Positions 26,860 through 39,126 of a DNA stretch of 64,000 nucleotides are shown here, in pieces. A program made the translations under genes and the position numbers. Below the pieces are notes generated by a model that did not search any database, was not told the DNA's origin, and saw only the letters and a program-made list of their open reading frames with translations. Location: the NCBI GenBank assembly GCA_018105865.1, contig CM030863.1, forward strand, positions 3,687,601 through 3,751,600, written 5' to 3'. Every line of letters starts with the position of its first letter. Within the stretch, counting starts at the first letter, position 1. This stretch comes from Metaphire vulgaris (lineage: Eukaryota; Annelida; Clitellata; Crassiclitellata; Megascolecidae).

Positions 26860-27410
26860 GAGCAGGTTTTACTTGAGTGCTAAAATTAGACATGGCATCT
26901 CAGTCAGAAAAATTAACAATGTTTGTTAACATTTTCTTAATCTATCTTTCTTGCCTTACTTTGGATTTCAATAACCATTCAGTTCATAGTTGCTGCTCCT
27001 CATTTTACCACTGCCCAAACCCAGAGGTAAAACATAAGTTGACCTTTAAAACATCCTGAATGTCAACCCAAAATATTTGCTTTTCAAAGTCCATTTTTAT
27101 TAGTTTTCTAATAACTGCCTGCCAAGACACAGTAGTGTTTTACTGAATGCTAAAATTAGACATGGCAAATCAGTCAGAAAAAAATGAACAATTTTGTGAA
27201 CATTTTCTTATTATCTTTCTCTGACTTCTTTATAGGATTTCAACAACCATTCAGTTCATAGTTATGGTTGAGAATTGGCAATATGCCAAACCCAGAAGTA
27301 AAACATAAACCCCTAAAAACATCCTGAATGTCAGCCAAAAATATTTCCTTTTCAAAGATTTTTATTAGTTTGCTTTAATAAGTAAGGGCCAAGACACAAC
27401 AATATGCGAA
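26860..27410. repeat. Imperfect tandem duplication, period about 265 bp
   Basis: GCTAAAATTAGACATGGCA, CCATTCAGTTCATAGTT and ACATCCTGAATGTCA recur in the same order at about 26878-27110 and about 27150-27380. It sits directly downstream of the AAA gene stop. No coding potential is recognised. Confidence 0.8.
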
Positions 27411-27892
27411 AAAGTCACGATGTATTGATGGGCACAAAGATCTGGTTATGGAAGATTCTGGCTAGTCTTGTAGCCACGTATTGATGCAAGGCAGAGACAA
27501 AAACTGAAAAATTTCAAAAAGAAAGTTGGCCTTCTACACATAACCTGGACTCAAAAAGAAAAACGAGCAGGTGCCTGAGAAAAGAGGGAGTTTCTGGAAA
27601 CTATTAAATTAAGAAAACTTTTCTTACTTAGCTACATCAAAAAGAATTCAGACATTATTATTTTTAATGAAGGCATCATTCAAGAAACATTGGATGGCTA
27701 TTGCACAATAAGAAAACCAAGGCCTTGGATTATGACATTACAGATTGGAGTGGCAAGACATTGGAAAACAGTAATGGCAAAAAGCAACAGAATACAGTGG
27801 AGAGATGCACAATGCAGTATACCCAGTTACCCACAAATACACTTTGTCCAAGACAAAACAATTATTTATGCACTACAGCGGCAAAACCCCAA

Positions 27893-28059
27893 CAGGGATA
27901 TTTCTAGGATTGTGAATTTAGGGGGTGTCAACCTCAAATCGGGGGTGTCCGGAGCTAATTAGTATGCATTTTGTATGCATGCTATTGTCACATTACCACA
28001 TTTGGAGGGGGTTTCAACCTCAAATTGAGGGGATGTTAGGGGGGTGTAAAAATATCCTG
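27893..28059 (+). mobile_element. hAT MITE, family C (CAGGGATATTTCTAGG)
   Basis: CAGGGATATTTCTAGG and AAAAATATCCTG ends with a perfect 8-bp duplication AACCCCAA (27885-27892 and 28060-28067). Other copies: 36006-36172, 36181-36921 and 50125-50271. Confidence 0.9.
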
Positions 28060-28425
28060 AACCCCAACATTTCCTTGATTGTGTATGCTACAAGTTAGAA
28101 TTTTCGAAACAACCACGATCAATTATTGACATAATCATTTATTTAAATTTCTCTATCTGGAAAGATTTTCTTAATGCTATAATACAAAATGATTCACCAG
28201 CTAGAATCCAGTAATTTGCCAGCGTTGTGCTTTGGCTACTGCTAAATAAAGTCACTGTCTCAAATGCGGGCACAATTCTGTATTGCATTGAGCAAGCATT
28301 ACATTATAACTGAATTGCCTGAATACATAGAAAAAAATTATCCGTGTCAAAATGCTTTCTGGAACGACCATCCCAATTCTAACATCCGGAACATGTAAAT
28401 TGCAAATGGGAACAGGTGAAAGGGT

Positions 28426-29395
28426 CTATTGCCCCGGTCCAGAAAGACTTTTGTCCATAAACTTTCTCTTGGCAAAGCACATCCACCACTACAAAAGCAA
28501 TGAGGAAACATTGAGAGAAAAAATGTACACAGTAACATTTTTTAAAATCTATAACATTACAATTAGAAATTCATAGAAATATAGCACTGTCTAACCTTGC
28601 TTGGTTTGTCGGTTTCTGGATCAAAGACCTTCTCAACCAGTCGGGCACCGATCTCCTTGTCTCAACTGCTGAATGTACGCTCTCATTGTGTCTATGACCA
28701 ACATATCAAATGTTAACAGGTCACAAACATATTTTTTAATATTTTTGCAAAGTAAATTAATCCCCGAGCTCTCAAGGCTAACCTAAAGGCTCGTAGGGCG
28801 GCGCTGATCTCCGTTTCCAAGGCCCTCAGCCAAACTACTGGTGCAAGTTACATGATACTAGGCCAGTGTTCTCATGCAACGCACCTGTTTACTCCGCATA
28901 TTAATCCGTTCCTCAGTTGCCATCGCCATCTGGCGAAAGAAGGCTGAGTTGACCATAGGGCTCCTGCGGGTCTTGAACCTGCGACCTTCGGCTCATCGTC
29001 CAACATTGTTACCGCTCTGCTAACTTCCTGCCCTCTATTTTTAATTATGCTTTAAAAAGGTAGTTAGCCCCATATTCAAACGATCATGGGTCCAGCACTG
29101 ATCTCCGTGAACTAGGCAAGCAATGATGCAAGTGACACACACTATTAATCAAGAATACCGTAGTTTGCCATTGCTTTTTCTATACCCACATTTTACCTTC
29201 ACAACTTAATGCTGCTACCAATTTACCCATGCCCATGCGATGAATGGCTCGGTTGGTTACTGGCACCACGACTCAATCCTAGGATGGTCACCCATCCAAG
29301 CATGAGTGGTGCTTGATATTGCTTAAATTTGGTGTTCTGGCAGAATTGGTCACACAATGCCAAGTAGGCTAATAATTATGCACTAGCTAACTCAC

Positions 29396-29473
<78 letters not shown>

Positions 29474-32400
29474 GAAATTAAATAAGTATTTGATTATTAA
29501 GAAGTCTAACCTTCCTCTTGTCGATTGGCTGGCTTGCTGTACATGGCATTGAGAGGAAACTGGCCTTCACCAGGAATGGAGAACTTGCTAATTGCCAAGG
29601 ACTGCATCTCCTTAAGTCCTTCATTTTTCGATTTTGCCTTAAAATTAAACATTTATTTGAGGCATAACATGGTTCACAACATTTCAAAACTTATTGATCT
29701 CATCTACTAAACCAGTAATAATGAAGAGATGTGCAAATTTGTAAAAATCAAACAAAATGTTTGTTAGAAGCAAACTGCATTTGCCTCTAAGGAGAGATGC
29801 ACCAGAAATGCCTCCAGCCAATAATTATCGGCAACGTGTTTAACGGATGGATTGAAGGAAAGAAGCTGGGCAGCAGCAACCTTGACAAATGACCCGCAGA
29901 TGAACCTCGCCTCAGGTCAATAGCAGTCTTGGCAATAAGAACAGACCTGTGTTTTCCATCCTAATGGACACTCAAGCTCTTCTACTGTGACTCGAGGCAA
30001 GGTCAACACGATAGGCAGGCTCCACCTTATCTCACAGTTACTGGCAGCACACTGCAGCTGCCACCAATACTGGCTGTTGTCAATCTCTCTTGTACCCAGT
30101 GGGGGATGAGTGGGGATGCATCACCCCACCAGACTTTCGGACTAGTTTGTTTGTCTGTAAACCTATTTTTGGGGTAAAAAAAGTCTAGTAAAACTAACCG
30201 GGGATTACCTTTTTTTGCTTGTCAACCTATTTTTCGGTAAAAGTGTAGCAAAACAAGGGATAAAATTCCCTTTTTTCAGCTAAGTTTATTGATTTTTCCT
30301 TCTATTCCATCCCCCACCAACTTTCAATGAATTTATTCATTCCCCACCAAGAAAGCCTGGAACTGCCACTGCTTGTACAACTGGGTACACACAGGTTGCA
30401 GCTAAGTTAGAGAACCACCTTGCACCATTCACCTTTAGCTTTTATTTATTTCTGTTGCTCTGTGCTTACATTTTCTACAATAATTAATTAACAATCACAT
30501 CACAAATAGCTGTGCATTAACTGGCCTGATGTAAAATGTTAAACTGCTTATTGGTCACTAATCAGCCAATATTGATTATCAGCTAATAATCGGCGCACCT
30601 CTACTTCTAAGTATTATGCAAACATCAGAGGAGTCGCAGAAATAAACAGGAATAAATTAACCCCTTAACCGTGTATTTAACTGTAACTCGATGTAAAATG
30701 GACGGATATATCCGGGATCCCCAGTTACGGGGCTAACCGTGAGTAAATAAGCTTTTAGGAAACGGGAAGAACTGCTGAAGAGGTCTCAGCAGAGACCCAA
30801 AGAAACTCGGAGTCAAAACCATGAAAAGTCCCATGGTCTGGTAACCTACAGATCAGAAACTTGGACAATAAGGAATACTGTAATTAAGAAGCATTTGAGA
30901 TGTGAGTATGGAAAAAAATGGAAGATATCAGATGGATGCTTCATCCGCATCATCATCATCATCATCATCATCATCAGGTTGCTCTCTGCCAACTCTTTAG
31001 CGGCAATAGCTAGACACAAAATGTTTCAAGAAGTTCTATCTTCTATTAATCGTCTTCCTTCTACGATTGAAATTCCTTTCATGTTCATATCTTCTCTGAT
31101 GTTGTCCATCCACTATTTCCTGGGTCTTCCTCTTCTTTTATTTCCTTCTATTTGAGTGTAGAGTGCCTTGTACGGTAGTCTCCTTTCATCCATTCTGTTG
31201 ACATGTCCATACCAGAGATGGATGCTTAGAAGACCATAAAAAAGGAAATTAAAATAGTATTCCATCTTGAAGTAAAAGACTAAGAAAAGTGGTACCATTG
31301 TAGCAAGGAACCTATCCTAGAACACAGAGATGATGATAATGCAATTATGCAAAACATCAAAGCGTGATATAATCATGTCTACCTTTTGCAGTTTCTTCAG
31401 ACACTCGGTGATGTACAAAGTCAGATAAATGAGAGTACGATCTGCTTCACTCTGGCAACATAAAATATCCATTTAGTCAAATACAATTATCTTCATAAAA
31501 CTGTTGGGAGATCACTACACGAATAGTATTTAGCATATTTCATAGGTTAACCCTTTTGCTTATAGACCCTTTGGGCTGAAGGGTTCCTAAAGCTAGCCTA
31601 TTTTGTGACCTTTTGGGCAGAAGGGTTACGTATATCAATAATGCATGGCAGTCCAAAACTTAGCAATGGTATTTAAACGTACTAATAAGACGGCTCTATG
31701 TTGCCAAGTGTTTTTGTAATCAACAGTATGAGGGGTAGGTTTGCCACAGTAACGAATGGGTGAATGATCATACATGATCTAATGCGTGTGATTTCAACCA
31801 GTCTTCTGCCTGAGCGGCTGTTTTTTCTAATTGTTACGTAGGCGGCAATATATAAATTTGTGCATACGTACCCATTCAGTTAAGTCCCCTCCCTTTATGC
31901 AAAATCTAAATCCAATTACCCTCTCCCCCTCAATGCGTACATAATATATGTAAGTGAATTATGGTAGAATATACATTGATGTTAAAAATACAAGTATCTT
32001 CATAAAACTGTGGTGAGATCACTATGATTCATCACATCCAATCACTGTTGATGTAATACCTTGATTTCGTAATTTCTAAAGAAGACGTTTGCTTTGAAGA
32101 AAAGCAAAGCTTCGTCGACGATATCCTGTTCACTTGCTGTACAAACATTCAAAACAGAATTGTCTAAGTTCAGTAATATCTTTTCCTCTGTCTCTTAGCC
32201 ATACCAATTTCTATTAATCTATGTTTTCTACAAATATGATTGGACTGTCTGAGCGTGAAACATGAATTTGCATTGAGGCAGAAAATAAGTAGCATCACTA
32301 ACCTCTATTTGGGAGGCAGTGACGCAAACTAGAAGACTTCAAATTCCTATCAATTTTCTAATGGGCACTGAAATTGTTAATTTTTTAATGCAAGAATCAG

Positions 32401-33811
32401 AAATACTATACGCGTAATTGTAATAATATGGATTCGCTGTGTGCTAATTTCAAGAAAACTTATGAAGGTGGCTTGCATGCCCTTGCAGTATTGAATCTGC
32501 AAGAAGCCTGTCAAACCTGCCAAAGGTGAGTTGATCACAAAGGAATTAATTTATAGAGTAGTGACAACAGCAAGTAGTTGTATTAGCCTTACATCTTTAT
32601 GTGAAGCTTCTCAGTATACTATCAGGTAACCAGAGGTAATGTGAAGTTGTGAATTATGAGAACACAGTTAGAAACATCAGTAATTAATTGTTGCTTCCCG
32701 TGGAGATGGATTTGTCTGTCTCATTAAATGAAAGTATAATCTAGCAACCGTGAAGTTTCTCTAAATGTACTGATTCAGAAGACGGTGACAATGTGCTGTG
32801 GCAGCTGTTGTGTCGATGTGGACAAAATACCAAATACCGATATATAGCCATGCTGTACCAAAATACCAATCCGACTTTTAATAATACTGACCGATATACT
32901 GAATCCAATGCATGAAATACCAAAATAGTGCTGATCCAAGTTTTAATAATTGGTGCCATAGAACGTTATTATTATTATTACTGAATTTCTCCAAGTAAAC
33001 AAGGCTATGAAATATTCTCTCAATAAAAATATTAAATAAGTGTGTTTTTAACTAAGAAAGGATTCCAGAGACCACAACACAATAGTGCTGATTCCTTTGA
33101 GAATGACCTTTCTCCAAACTTCAGGTCTTTGATGGAGGAGGGACAAGCAGCAGGACGTTATGATAATTATTATTCATTATTATCCATTTGACATATCTGA
33201 GCAAACCAAATATTCTGGGCACTGGATCAGATTGTGAAAGTGAGCCAACAAGAAAACAATACGCTGTTGAAGTAACAGTGATGCATTTATTATTATCCAT
33301 TGACATATCTGAGCAAACCAAATGAACAGCACTGACTGATTGTGGAACAGACAAATCAAGTAACTGCATTTAGATTTGTATATCTTATTATGATTTGTAT
33401 ATCTTCTGATTAAGCAAAGGTGAATGAAGATTGACAATTTAGCGCTAATGTATGCATAGAGGGGGCAATTTTAATGAACTTACAGTCACGCGGAGCGGGT
33501 CCCTTGAACTGAGTCCTGATCGGCAGTAGCGCCATATTGCCGACCACCTGTGGAGCCGTTGTAAATTGCGAATGATACTGAAGACAAAACACCAGAAGTT
33601 TACACAGGTCAACGGACAAACACCTCTACAATACATTTACTGACAGACTTATCACGAAATAAAGCGACAAATTTGTTTAAAATAAATTTCTGTCATTTTT
33701 CTTCCGCTATTTGCCTTGGCCAACGCCCATCGTGAACCAAATTCAGCGTTAAAGCTGCGTCTCAAATTGAATAGAACAGGATTTGGAGGTCGCTCGACTT
33801 ACGGCCGGCAT
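28426..33811 (-). CDS. ARPC3: Actin-related protein 2/3 complex subunit 3 (ARPC3, p21-Arc)
   Basis: ARPC3 is a small subunit of the Arp2/3 complex, which nucleates branched actin filaments in the cytoplasm. Coding exons on the minus strand: 33811-33803 (ATG CCG GCC only), 33577-33484, 32136-32060, 31451-31383, 29637-29511, 28691-28596 and 28488-28426. All junctions are GT-AG and in phase. The product is 177 residues against 178 in human. Signature text: [76 protein letters not shown], and the end [20 protein letters not shown] followed by TAG. There is one anomaly: exon 28691-28596 has one extra G after [10 protein letters not shown] (CAAGGAGATC), which would frameshift an otherwise near-perfect protein; sequencing error is likely. 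It is convergent with the AAA gene. Introns hold MITEs, RTE and SINE pieces. Confidence 0.96.
28756..29034 (-). mobile_element. tRNA-derived SINE, near full length, in an ARPC3 intron
   Basis: Read on the minus strand, it starts GAGGGCAGGAAGTTAGCAGA (A-box region), then GGTTCAAGACC (B box), GGAGCCCTATGGTCAACTC, and ends GAGATCAGCGCCGCCCTA. The order matches the plus-strand copy at 20706-20866, which lacks the middle. Confidence 0.82.
29395..29474. repeat. (ATC)n microsatellite
   Basis: About 78 bp of CATCATCAT, starting 37 bp below the donor of the ARPC3 exon 29637-29511 on the plus scale. Confidence 0.95.
30097..30371 (+). mobile_element. hAT MITE, family B
   Basis: CAGTGGGGGATG and GGAACTGCCACTG ends, flanks CTTGTACC and CTTGTACA (7/8), internal TTTTTTTGCTTGTCAACC. 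It lies in an ARPC3 intron. Confidence 0.85.
30657..30736. mobile_element. TTAA mini-palindrome MITE
   Basis: TTAACCCCTTAACCG and CCAGTTACGGGGCTAA ends. The centre TGTAACTCGATGTAAAATGG is close to that of 18160-18240 (TGTAACTCAATGTAAAATGG), so they are one family. Confidence 0.75.
30945..31300 (-). mobile_element. (ATC)n tract plus RTE LINE 3' relic
   Basis: (ATC)n at 30945-30976 is followed by sequence encoding on the minus strand [20 protein letters not shown] then PRK and a stop-broken WMDNI-like segment. This is the RTE C-terminal signature. The same family lies at 12912-13078. Confidence 0.7.
31547..31629. mobile_element. Possible TTAA MITE
   Basis: TTAACCCTTTTGCTTATAGA at the left and GCAGAAGGGTTAC at the right. 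The ends are partly inverted, with internal CCCTTTGGGCTGAAGGG. It lies just upstream (plus scale) of the ARPC3 exon 31451-31383. Confidence 0.4.
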
Positions 33812-34276
33812 TTTCAAATTTCTCTTCTGTTCCGAATTAAAACGAAATTAAATATTTTGATTTTCAAATTAATTCGTTTAAAATATTTCTGTCTTGGAAC
33901 TTCTTTCCGGGTTTATTAAACCAACCGGAAGCGTACTTTGCTGCCGCTGAATTATTTAGAATAACTGAAAAATGAGTTAGTACGTAAATAAAAATCTCAT
34001 AAATTTATATAGCGCTTAAAATTACTACAGTAGTAACTGCTAATTCTTATACACTTATATAAATATATAGTAAACTGTGATTATGGCCAATATAATTCTA
34101 GACCAGTTATTCTCAGCCCCCTTTGTTGCACAACCCACGTTTGAAATTCAACCATTTTTGCGGCCCACGCGTTAAAATAAAGCAGTCAATGACACAACGG
34201 GAAAAAAGTGTACTGACAAAAAAAGAAGTAAAAATTCATCCTAGGAGTTCTTGCCATTAATCTACATCATACCTAC

Positions 34277-34672
34277 GGAGCTGTCCATTAGTTACGTCAA
34301 CAATTTAGGGGGGTTTGGAAAAGTTTGACAGTTGTTGACAGGGGAGGGAGGGTCAAGAGAAGTTGACGTCAACAATTTCACTTTTTTTAAATAATCAAAA
34401 AATAGGAAATTTCATAGAATACTACTTATTACAATGGAAAAAGCATTAGAAAAAAGGTAATAACCACCACATTTTGACACTCGATGAGGAAAAAGGGGGA
34501 AAATGATCATCACCACAAAATAATAACATTGTTATTGGGGCCTGTCATTGATCTTGGGGGAGGGTCAAGAGTTGTTAACGTAATTATGGGGGTTAAGTGA
34601 AAGTTGACAGTTGTTGACAAGGGAGGGGTCAAAAATTACCCAAAATTGTTGGCATAATTAATGGACAGCCCC
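34277..34672. mobile_element. MITE with GGGGCTGTCCATTAATTACG-type ends
   Basis: GGAGCTGTCCATTAGTTACG and TAATTAATGGACAGCCCC are inverted ends, flanked by TAC on both sides. A second copy at 45686-46107 has TTT on both sides, so a 3-bp duplication is likely. The interior repeats GTTGACAGTTGTTGACA. Confidence 0.8.
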
Positions 34673-35101
34673 TACCCCAGTCATCGTCTTCTTCTATGTT
34701 AACATTTGCTCAAGATATTTGAGTTTATGTGGGAGCCCCAAAGAATCCCATAATTTTTCCCAGGAGCCTAGAGGCAGGGCCATATTAAAGCAGGGGATGA
34801 GGGGGCTCTAGCCTCCGGCCCATCATGAAAATAGGCCCACCGATTTTCGAGATAACCTTTTTTTTGCTTGTCAGAGATTTTCAGCATAGGCGACGGCCTT
34901 TTTTCTCAGCCCCCTTCCCCGCCCATTCGTACCTTAATCCGGCCCTGCCTAGAGGACAGGGAACGGACTACAGGAGCCGTAGGGGCGAAGGGGTTAAATT
35001 TTATAATAAATGTACATCTTTCGCGGCATAATCCTTTATTGTCCAAACAATCTTGATGTCGAAAATAAATTTCATTCAACCGAAACTGCTCTCCTGTCAG
35101 T

Positions 35102-35266
35102 CAGTGTTTATTCTAGGCCTGTTTTTGGGTTTGGAGGTTTGCCCCCCAAAGTTTGAAAATTTCCCCAAAATTTTTATATGTTGCGTCAAGGTTTTTGGGC
35201 AGACAAACCATATCCCCCGAACATGTAAAACTCCCCCTCATGTCAAGGTGGCTAGAATAAACACTG
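35102..35266 (+). mobile_element. MITE CAGTGTTTATTCTAG, 165 bp
   Basis: CAGTGTTTATTCTAG and CTAGAATAAACACTG are perfect inverted ends. The flanks CCTGTCAGT (35093-35101 and 35267-35275) match over 9 bp. Inserted in the LINE RT relic. Confidence 0.9.
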
Positions 35267-35440
35267 CCTGTCAGTTCACGATTATATTTTGTCTGCTGCC
35301 GATAACGGCAAGGTAACTGCTCTTATTTTACTAGACGTGTCTGCGGCTCTTGATAAAATAGATCAGGGATGGGCAACCTTTTTTTTCACGAAGGGTCGCA
35401 TAAGTCCCAGTCGTAAGTCAAGAATCAAGTGGGCCGCATT

Positions 35441-35639
35441 CAGTGTTTAATCTAGGCCGTTTCCGGGGAAAAATTGCCCCCCAGAAATTTCAAATCCCCC
35501 CGGAAATTTTGGAATACTACATGGACTAACTAATTTACTAGACGTGTCTGCGGCAGAATCCCCCCGGGCTTTGTCAGTTCCCCCCCCCCGGCTTTTTCAG
35601 TTCCCCTCCCCGGAGTCCAGGAGTCTAGATTAAACACTG
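35441..35639 (+). mobile_element. MITE CAGTGTTTAATCTAG, 199 bp
   Basis: CAGTGTTTAATCTAG and CTAGATTAAACACTG ends, perfect 8-bp duplication GCCGCATT (35433-35440 and 35640-35647). Nested in the 3.1-kb hAT. Confidence 0.93.
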
Positions 35640-36005
35640 GCCGCATTTCGGCAACACGCACTTACACTGTAATAGCAATAGTGTAACATTGATTTCCAAT
35701 GCTCATGTTTGTGTAGTCAGACAGTTGTACAAAACAGACGCACATTTTACTGAAGACAAAATCATTAGATTCTCAACATTTATTTACTGTCACATTAACG
35801 AGATTTTTGCAGATGAGAAAAATTTCCGACAAGTTTTTTCGTAGTCAGGTTTTAAGTTACAGTACTTGTCGATATTCACAAGAGATTTGCTTTCTGAATT
35901 CTGCTGTTTTGCTTGAGGAGTAACAGCTTGTATTTTCGGTTAAGGAAAGTGAGTCAAGTTATTTTCTTTCAAATGTCTTGAAAAGACTTGACATTAACTG
36001 GACTT

Positions 36006-36172
36006 CAGGATTATTTCTAGGATTATCAATTGGGTGGGGGTGCCGGTAAATTATGGGGTTCCTGCCAAAAAAGTCTGACGAGCAAAAAAAGCTCATCCCA
36101 TATCTGAGATTGGGGATGTAGGGGTGTCGGTCTCAAATTGGGGGAGGGTGTTAGGGGTGTAAAATATCCCTG
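36006..36172 (+). mobile_element. hAT MITE, family C
   Basis: CAGGATTATTTCTAGG and AAAATATCCCTG ends; flanks CTGGACTT and CTTGACTT (7/8). Confidence 0.8.
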
Positions 36173-36180
36173 CTTGACTT

Positions 36181-36921
36181 CAGGGTTATTTCTAGGGTTG
36201 TGAATGGGGTGTCGGGAAAATCTGGGGGTGTGGTTATTTCTAGGATTATAGGATTGTGAATCTGGGGGGTGTCGGAAAAATCTGCGGGGTGTCGGAATTT
36301 GAAAGTATCTACCGGAAAAAAGGTTGACAAGCAAAAAAGGTAATCCGAGAATAACAGTTGGGGATGTGCTTCTCCATTTGGAGGTATTCAGGGCTAATTA
36401 GTTTGCATTTTGTATGCATACCATGTCACATTGCCAAAAATTTTTGGGGACCTCAAATTTTTGGACCTCAAAGGGAGTGGGTGTTGCTTGGGATCTTAGG
36501 CAGAGGCGTCATTTTCTTGGGGCTCATATTCATTCATGCCCACAGAAATGAAATTATTAATTTATAATTTTGTATTAATGTGCAACAAAAACAAAAACAG
36601 GGACGTCTTTTTGCGTTGGGGGCAAAAAGGCTTCACAGCCCTGAAAGTCACTAACCGTAAAAAGGGTTGATAAGGAAAAAAGGAAAAAAAGGTCGTCAAC
36701 TTTATTGGAAAGTTGTGCAGTAATGTGGAAGGGCGGAAGTAACTAATCGTAAATATTTTGACGAGCAAAAAAAGGTCATCAACTTTTTAAAAAACTCGTC
36801 AAGTCTAAAAATTAAAAATTAAAAAAAAAATTAAAAGAAAATTTTTTAAAAATTTCTCGCCTCCCCCAAGAAAAGTGTGAAATGACGCCACTGCTCTTAG
36901 GGGGTTGTAAAAATATCCCTG
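36181..36921 (+). mobile_element. hAT MITE, family C, with nested MITE
   Basis: CAGGGTTATTTCTAGGG and AAAAATATCCCTG ends; perfect 8-bp duplication CTTGACTT (36173-36180 and 36922-36929). Its left flank is also the right flank of 36006-36172, so it landed directly beside a relative. It contains 36501-36893. Confidence 0.88.
36501..36893 (+). mobile_element. hAT-like MITE CAGAGGCGTCATTTTCTTGG
   Basis: CAGAGGCGTCATTTTCTTGG and AAATGACGCCACTG ends with flanks ATCTTAGG and CTCTTAGG (7/8). It is the deepest level of the 35-38.8 kb nest. Confidence 0.8.
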
Positions 36922-37766
36922 CTTGACTTCTTCATACATTTGCAAAATTCATTTATCTTGCAACTTCATATTGACAAGACCAAGATTTTTATTTTGCACC
37001 ATCAGTTCTGTTATACTGTGCCAACTTATTCCATTTCATGCCCACAGCAAAAGCAAAGTCACACAGTCATTCTGTCTGCCATTTTGTCGATAAAAAGTCG
37101 CACAGTCATTATTTTTTTAATGTTTCTGGCCTTTTCAATCAATCAATCAATTTATTTTATCTCTCAAAACCAGCATCATAATTTGAGATACATAATGATG
37201 CAAAAAGAAAAAGAATACTTAACTAGCTTATACTAGCAAAAGATCAAAATTAAAATCAAATAACAAATTAATTAAGTAACTAACTAATTAAGTTTATAAT
37301 TGAACAAAGAAAGCGACAGCCAAAAAGCTGATCAGAGATTGATCATAGTATATTACAATGAGTGAGGGATAACCTAAGGGATAAAAATCCCGTAAGGTGG
37401 TTATCCCAATAAAAAGTTAATAGCGTACTTAGATGGAAGAAAAATAATTAAAATGTGTGACTGTAGTGAAAGTGTAGGTAAGTGTAAGTTAGATTAGATG
37501 TAGAAGAGATGTTGAAAGTAATGTGCTAGATATATATTCCTTAATAGAAATGTAATTAAAGTCCATATAGATTAATAAGAGTTGAATCAATTATTTTATG
37601 TCTGCCATTTTGTCCATAAATTCACAATATGCGCTTTTCATTTCCAAAAATAGCACAGTTTCTTTTTTTAAACTTCCGTATTCTTGTTAACAAATTACCA
37701 ATGCTTAACCACTTCACACCGCTGTGATAAACTACTGTAGAGTATGCACACTCCATCTCCTCCAAC

Positions 37767-37989
37767 CAGTGGCGTAGCGAGGGGGCAGAGGGGCGAAGCG
37801 CCCCAGGCGGTACTTGCCCTAGGGGCGGCATTTTCGAGATTTCCTAAATATTTTTATAATTATTAGGTTTTTGCTTGTCAGACTTTTTTTAAAGACTTGA
37901 TTGGTAAGGTTTTTTCCAGGAAATTTTGAAATTTTAAAGGCGGCACTTTTTTCTCGCCCCGGGCGGCACTTTGCCTCGCTACGCCACTG
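37767..37989 (+). mobile_element. hAT MITE, family D (CAGTGGCGTAGCGAGG)
   Basis: CAGTGGCGTAGCGAGG and CCTCGCTACGCCACTG are perfect 16-bp inverted ends with a perfect 8-bp duplication CCTCCAAC (37759-37766 and 37990-37997). Confidence 0.95.
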
Positions 37990-39126
37990 CCTCCAACAAA
38001 GTCCTGAATTGTCTGTAGTTTAGTCTTCTTGATCAAATAAAGTTCACTACTGCAACATTAGGGTCAATGACCTGTTGAACGTTAAGGACTGATTTGCACA
38101 ACTTTCTTGGTGAATAATAGGCTTACAGTGAAATGAGAAAGCCATGTGATTTGGATGTTCGCTTTTTATTTTGTCAATGAGAAACTGGACAAGACCAAGA
38201 TTTTCCTGATTAATGAAGGCGTACCATCAGTTGTTATACTGGCCAACTTGTTCCATGGTATAGGACCATTCTGTCCGAGCAGTCCTTTACACACACATGG
38301 ATTTTTCCCTGTTGTGGCGTCGTTCAAAGGTTCGATCCCTAATAATTATTCTCCAGTAAGGTTAAACGGCTCATCAATTCCTCTTTTAAAAATTAATAAT
38401 TATTACTTGTGCTACGGCGGGCCTCATAAAAGTTGTCCGCGGGCCGCATGCGACCCGCAGGTCGCGGGTTGCCCACTCGTTCAATAGATCATGCAATCCT
38501 TCTCCGTGGATTTGAGTATTGGCTTGTTATATTGGGTACCGCATTGGAGTGGTTCAAATCTTGTCTTCAACATCGCAGTCAATCTGTTTATTGCAACAGT
38601 GTTAAGTCAAATTCGGTTAAGATAGATTTTGGTGTTCCGCAGGGATCTGTTTTAGGCCCTCTCTTTTTCACCTTATATACAATGTCCCTTGGATCGCTTC
38701 TTGCACACTCTGCTGACTATCATTTCTACGCTGACAATACACAGTTATTCATTGCCTTTGATGATAAAGCCTCTTCGGTTGTTGCTGTTGTTGTTTGAGA
38801 ATTGCTGTCACTGGGTCATACGAGTCTGGTACAGAAATCATGAAATCGAAATCGAGCTTAGGCCTATGTGCCAGAAACTCATTGATTCAATTACAATACG
38901 TGCTACTGAACTTAGGCCTACTATTACTCTTATTTTATTAAACACTACAGCTCTTCCCTACATACATTCTATCTTGCTCAAACTAATTTGCACAAAACTT
39001 TGATCAGTGGTTTTCACACAAGCTTACTTAGCCTCCTAAACCACTTAAAATCACATTATTATTATTATTTGCATTTGAATACACTCCCTTTTCGATTTTT
39101 TTAAAATTCAGAAGTTTCGTCTAACA

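Larger units (their letters stand above)
35365..38482 (+). mobile_element. hAT (Charlie-like) element, 3.1 kb, itself hosting at least five MITEs
   Basis: Left end AGGGATGGGCAACC, right end GGTTGCCCACTC, and subterminal GGGCCGCAT blocks at both sides, as in Charlie-like hAT elements. The 8-bp duplication AATAGATC (35357-35364 and 38483-38490) is perfect. Interior insertions: 35441-35639, 36006-36172, 36181-36921 (which contains 36501-36893) and 37767-37989. No transposase is recognised in it. Confidence 0.82.
35053..38800 (+). mobile_element. CR1/L2-like LINE reverse-transcriptase relic split by two insertions
   Basis: Three plus-strand pieces read as one RT. About 35068-35101 gives the ..STETALLSV start. 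35267-35364 gives NGKVTALILLDVSAALDKID. From 38483 come HAILLRGFEYW, ALEWFKSCLQHRSQSVYC, GVPQGSVLGPLFFTLYT and FYADNTQLFIAF. The elements 35102-35266 and 35365-38482 interrupt it. Across the large insertion the reading frame resumes exactly if one copy of the target duplication is removed. The RT box is YADN in place of YADD, so it is inactive. Confidence 0.8.
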
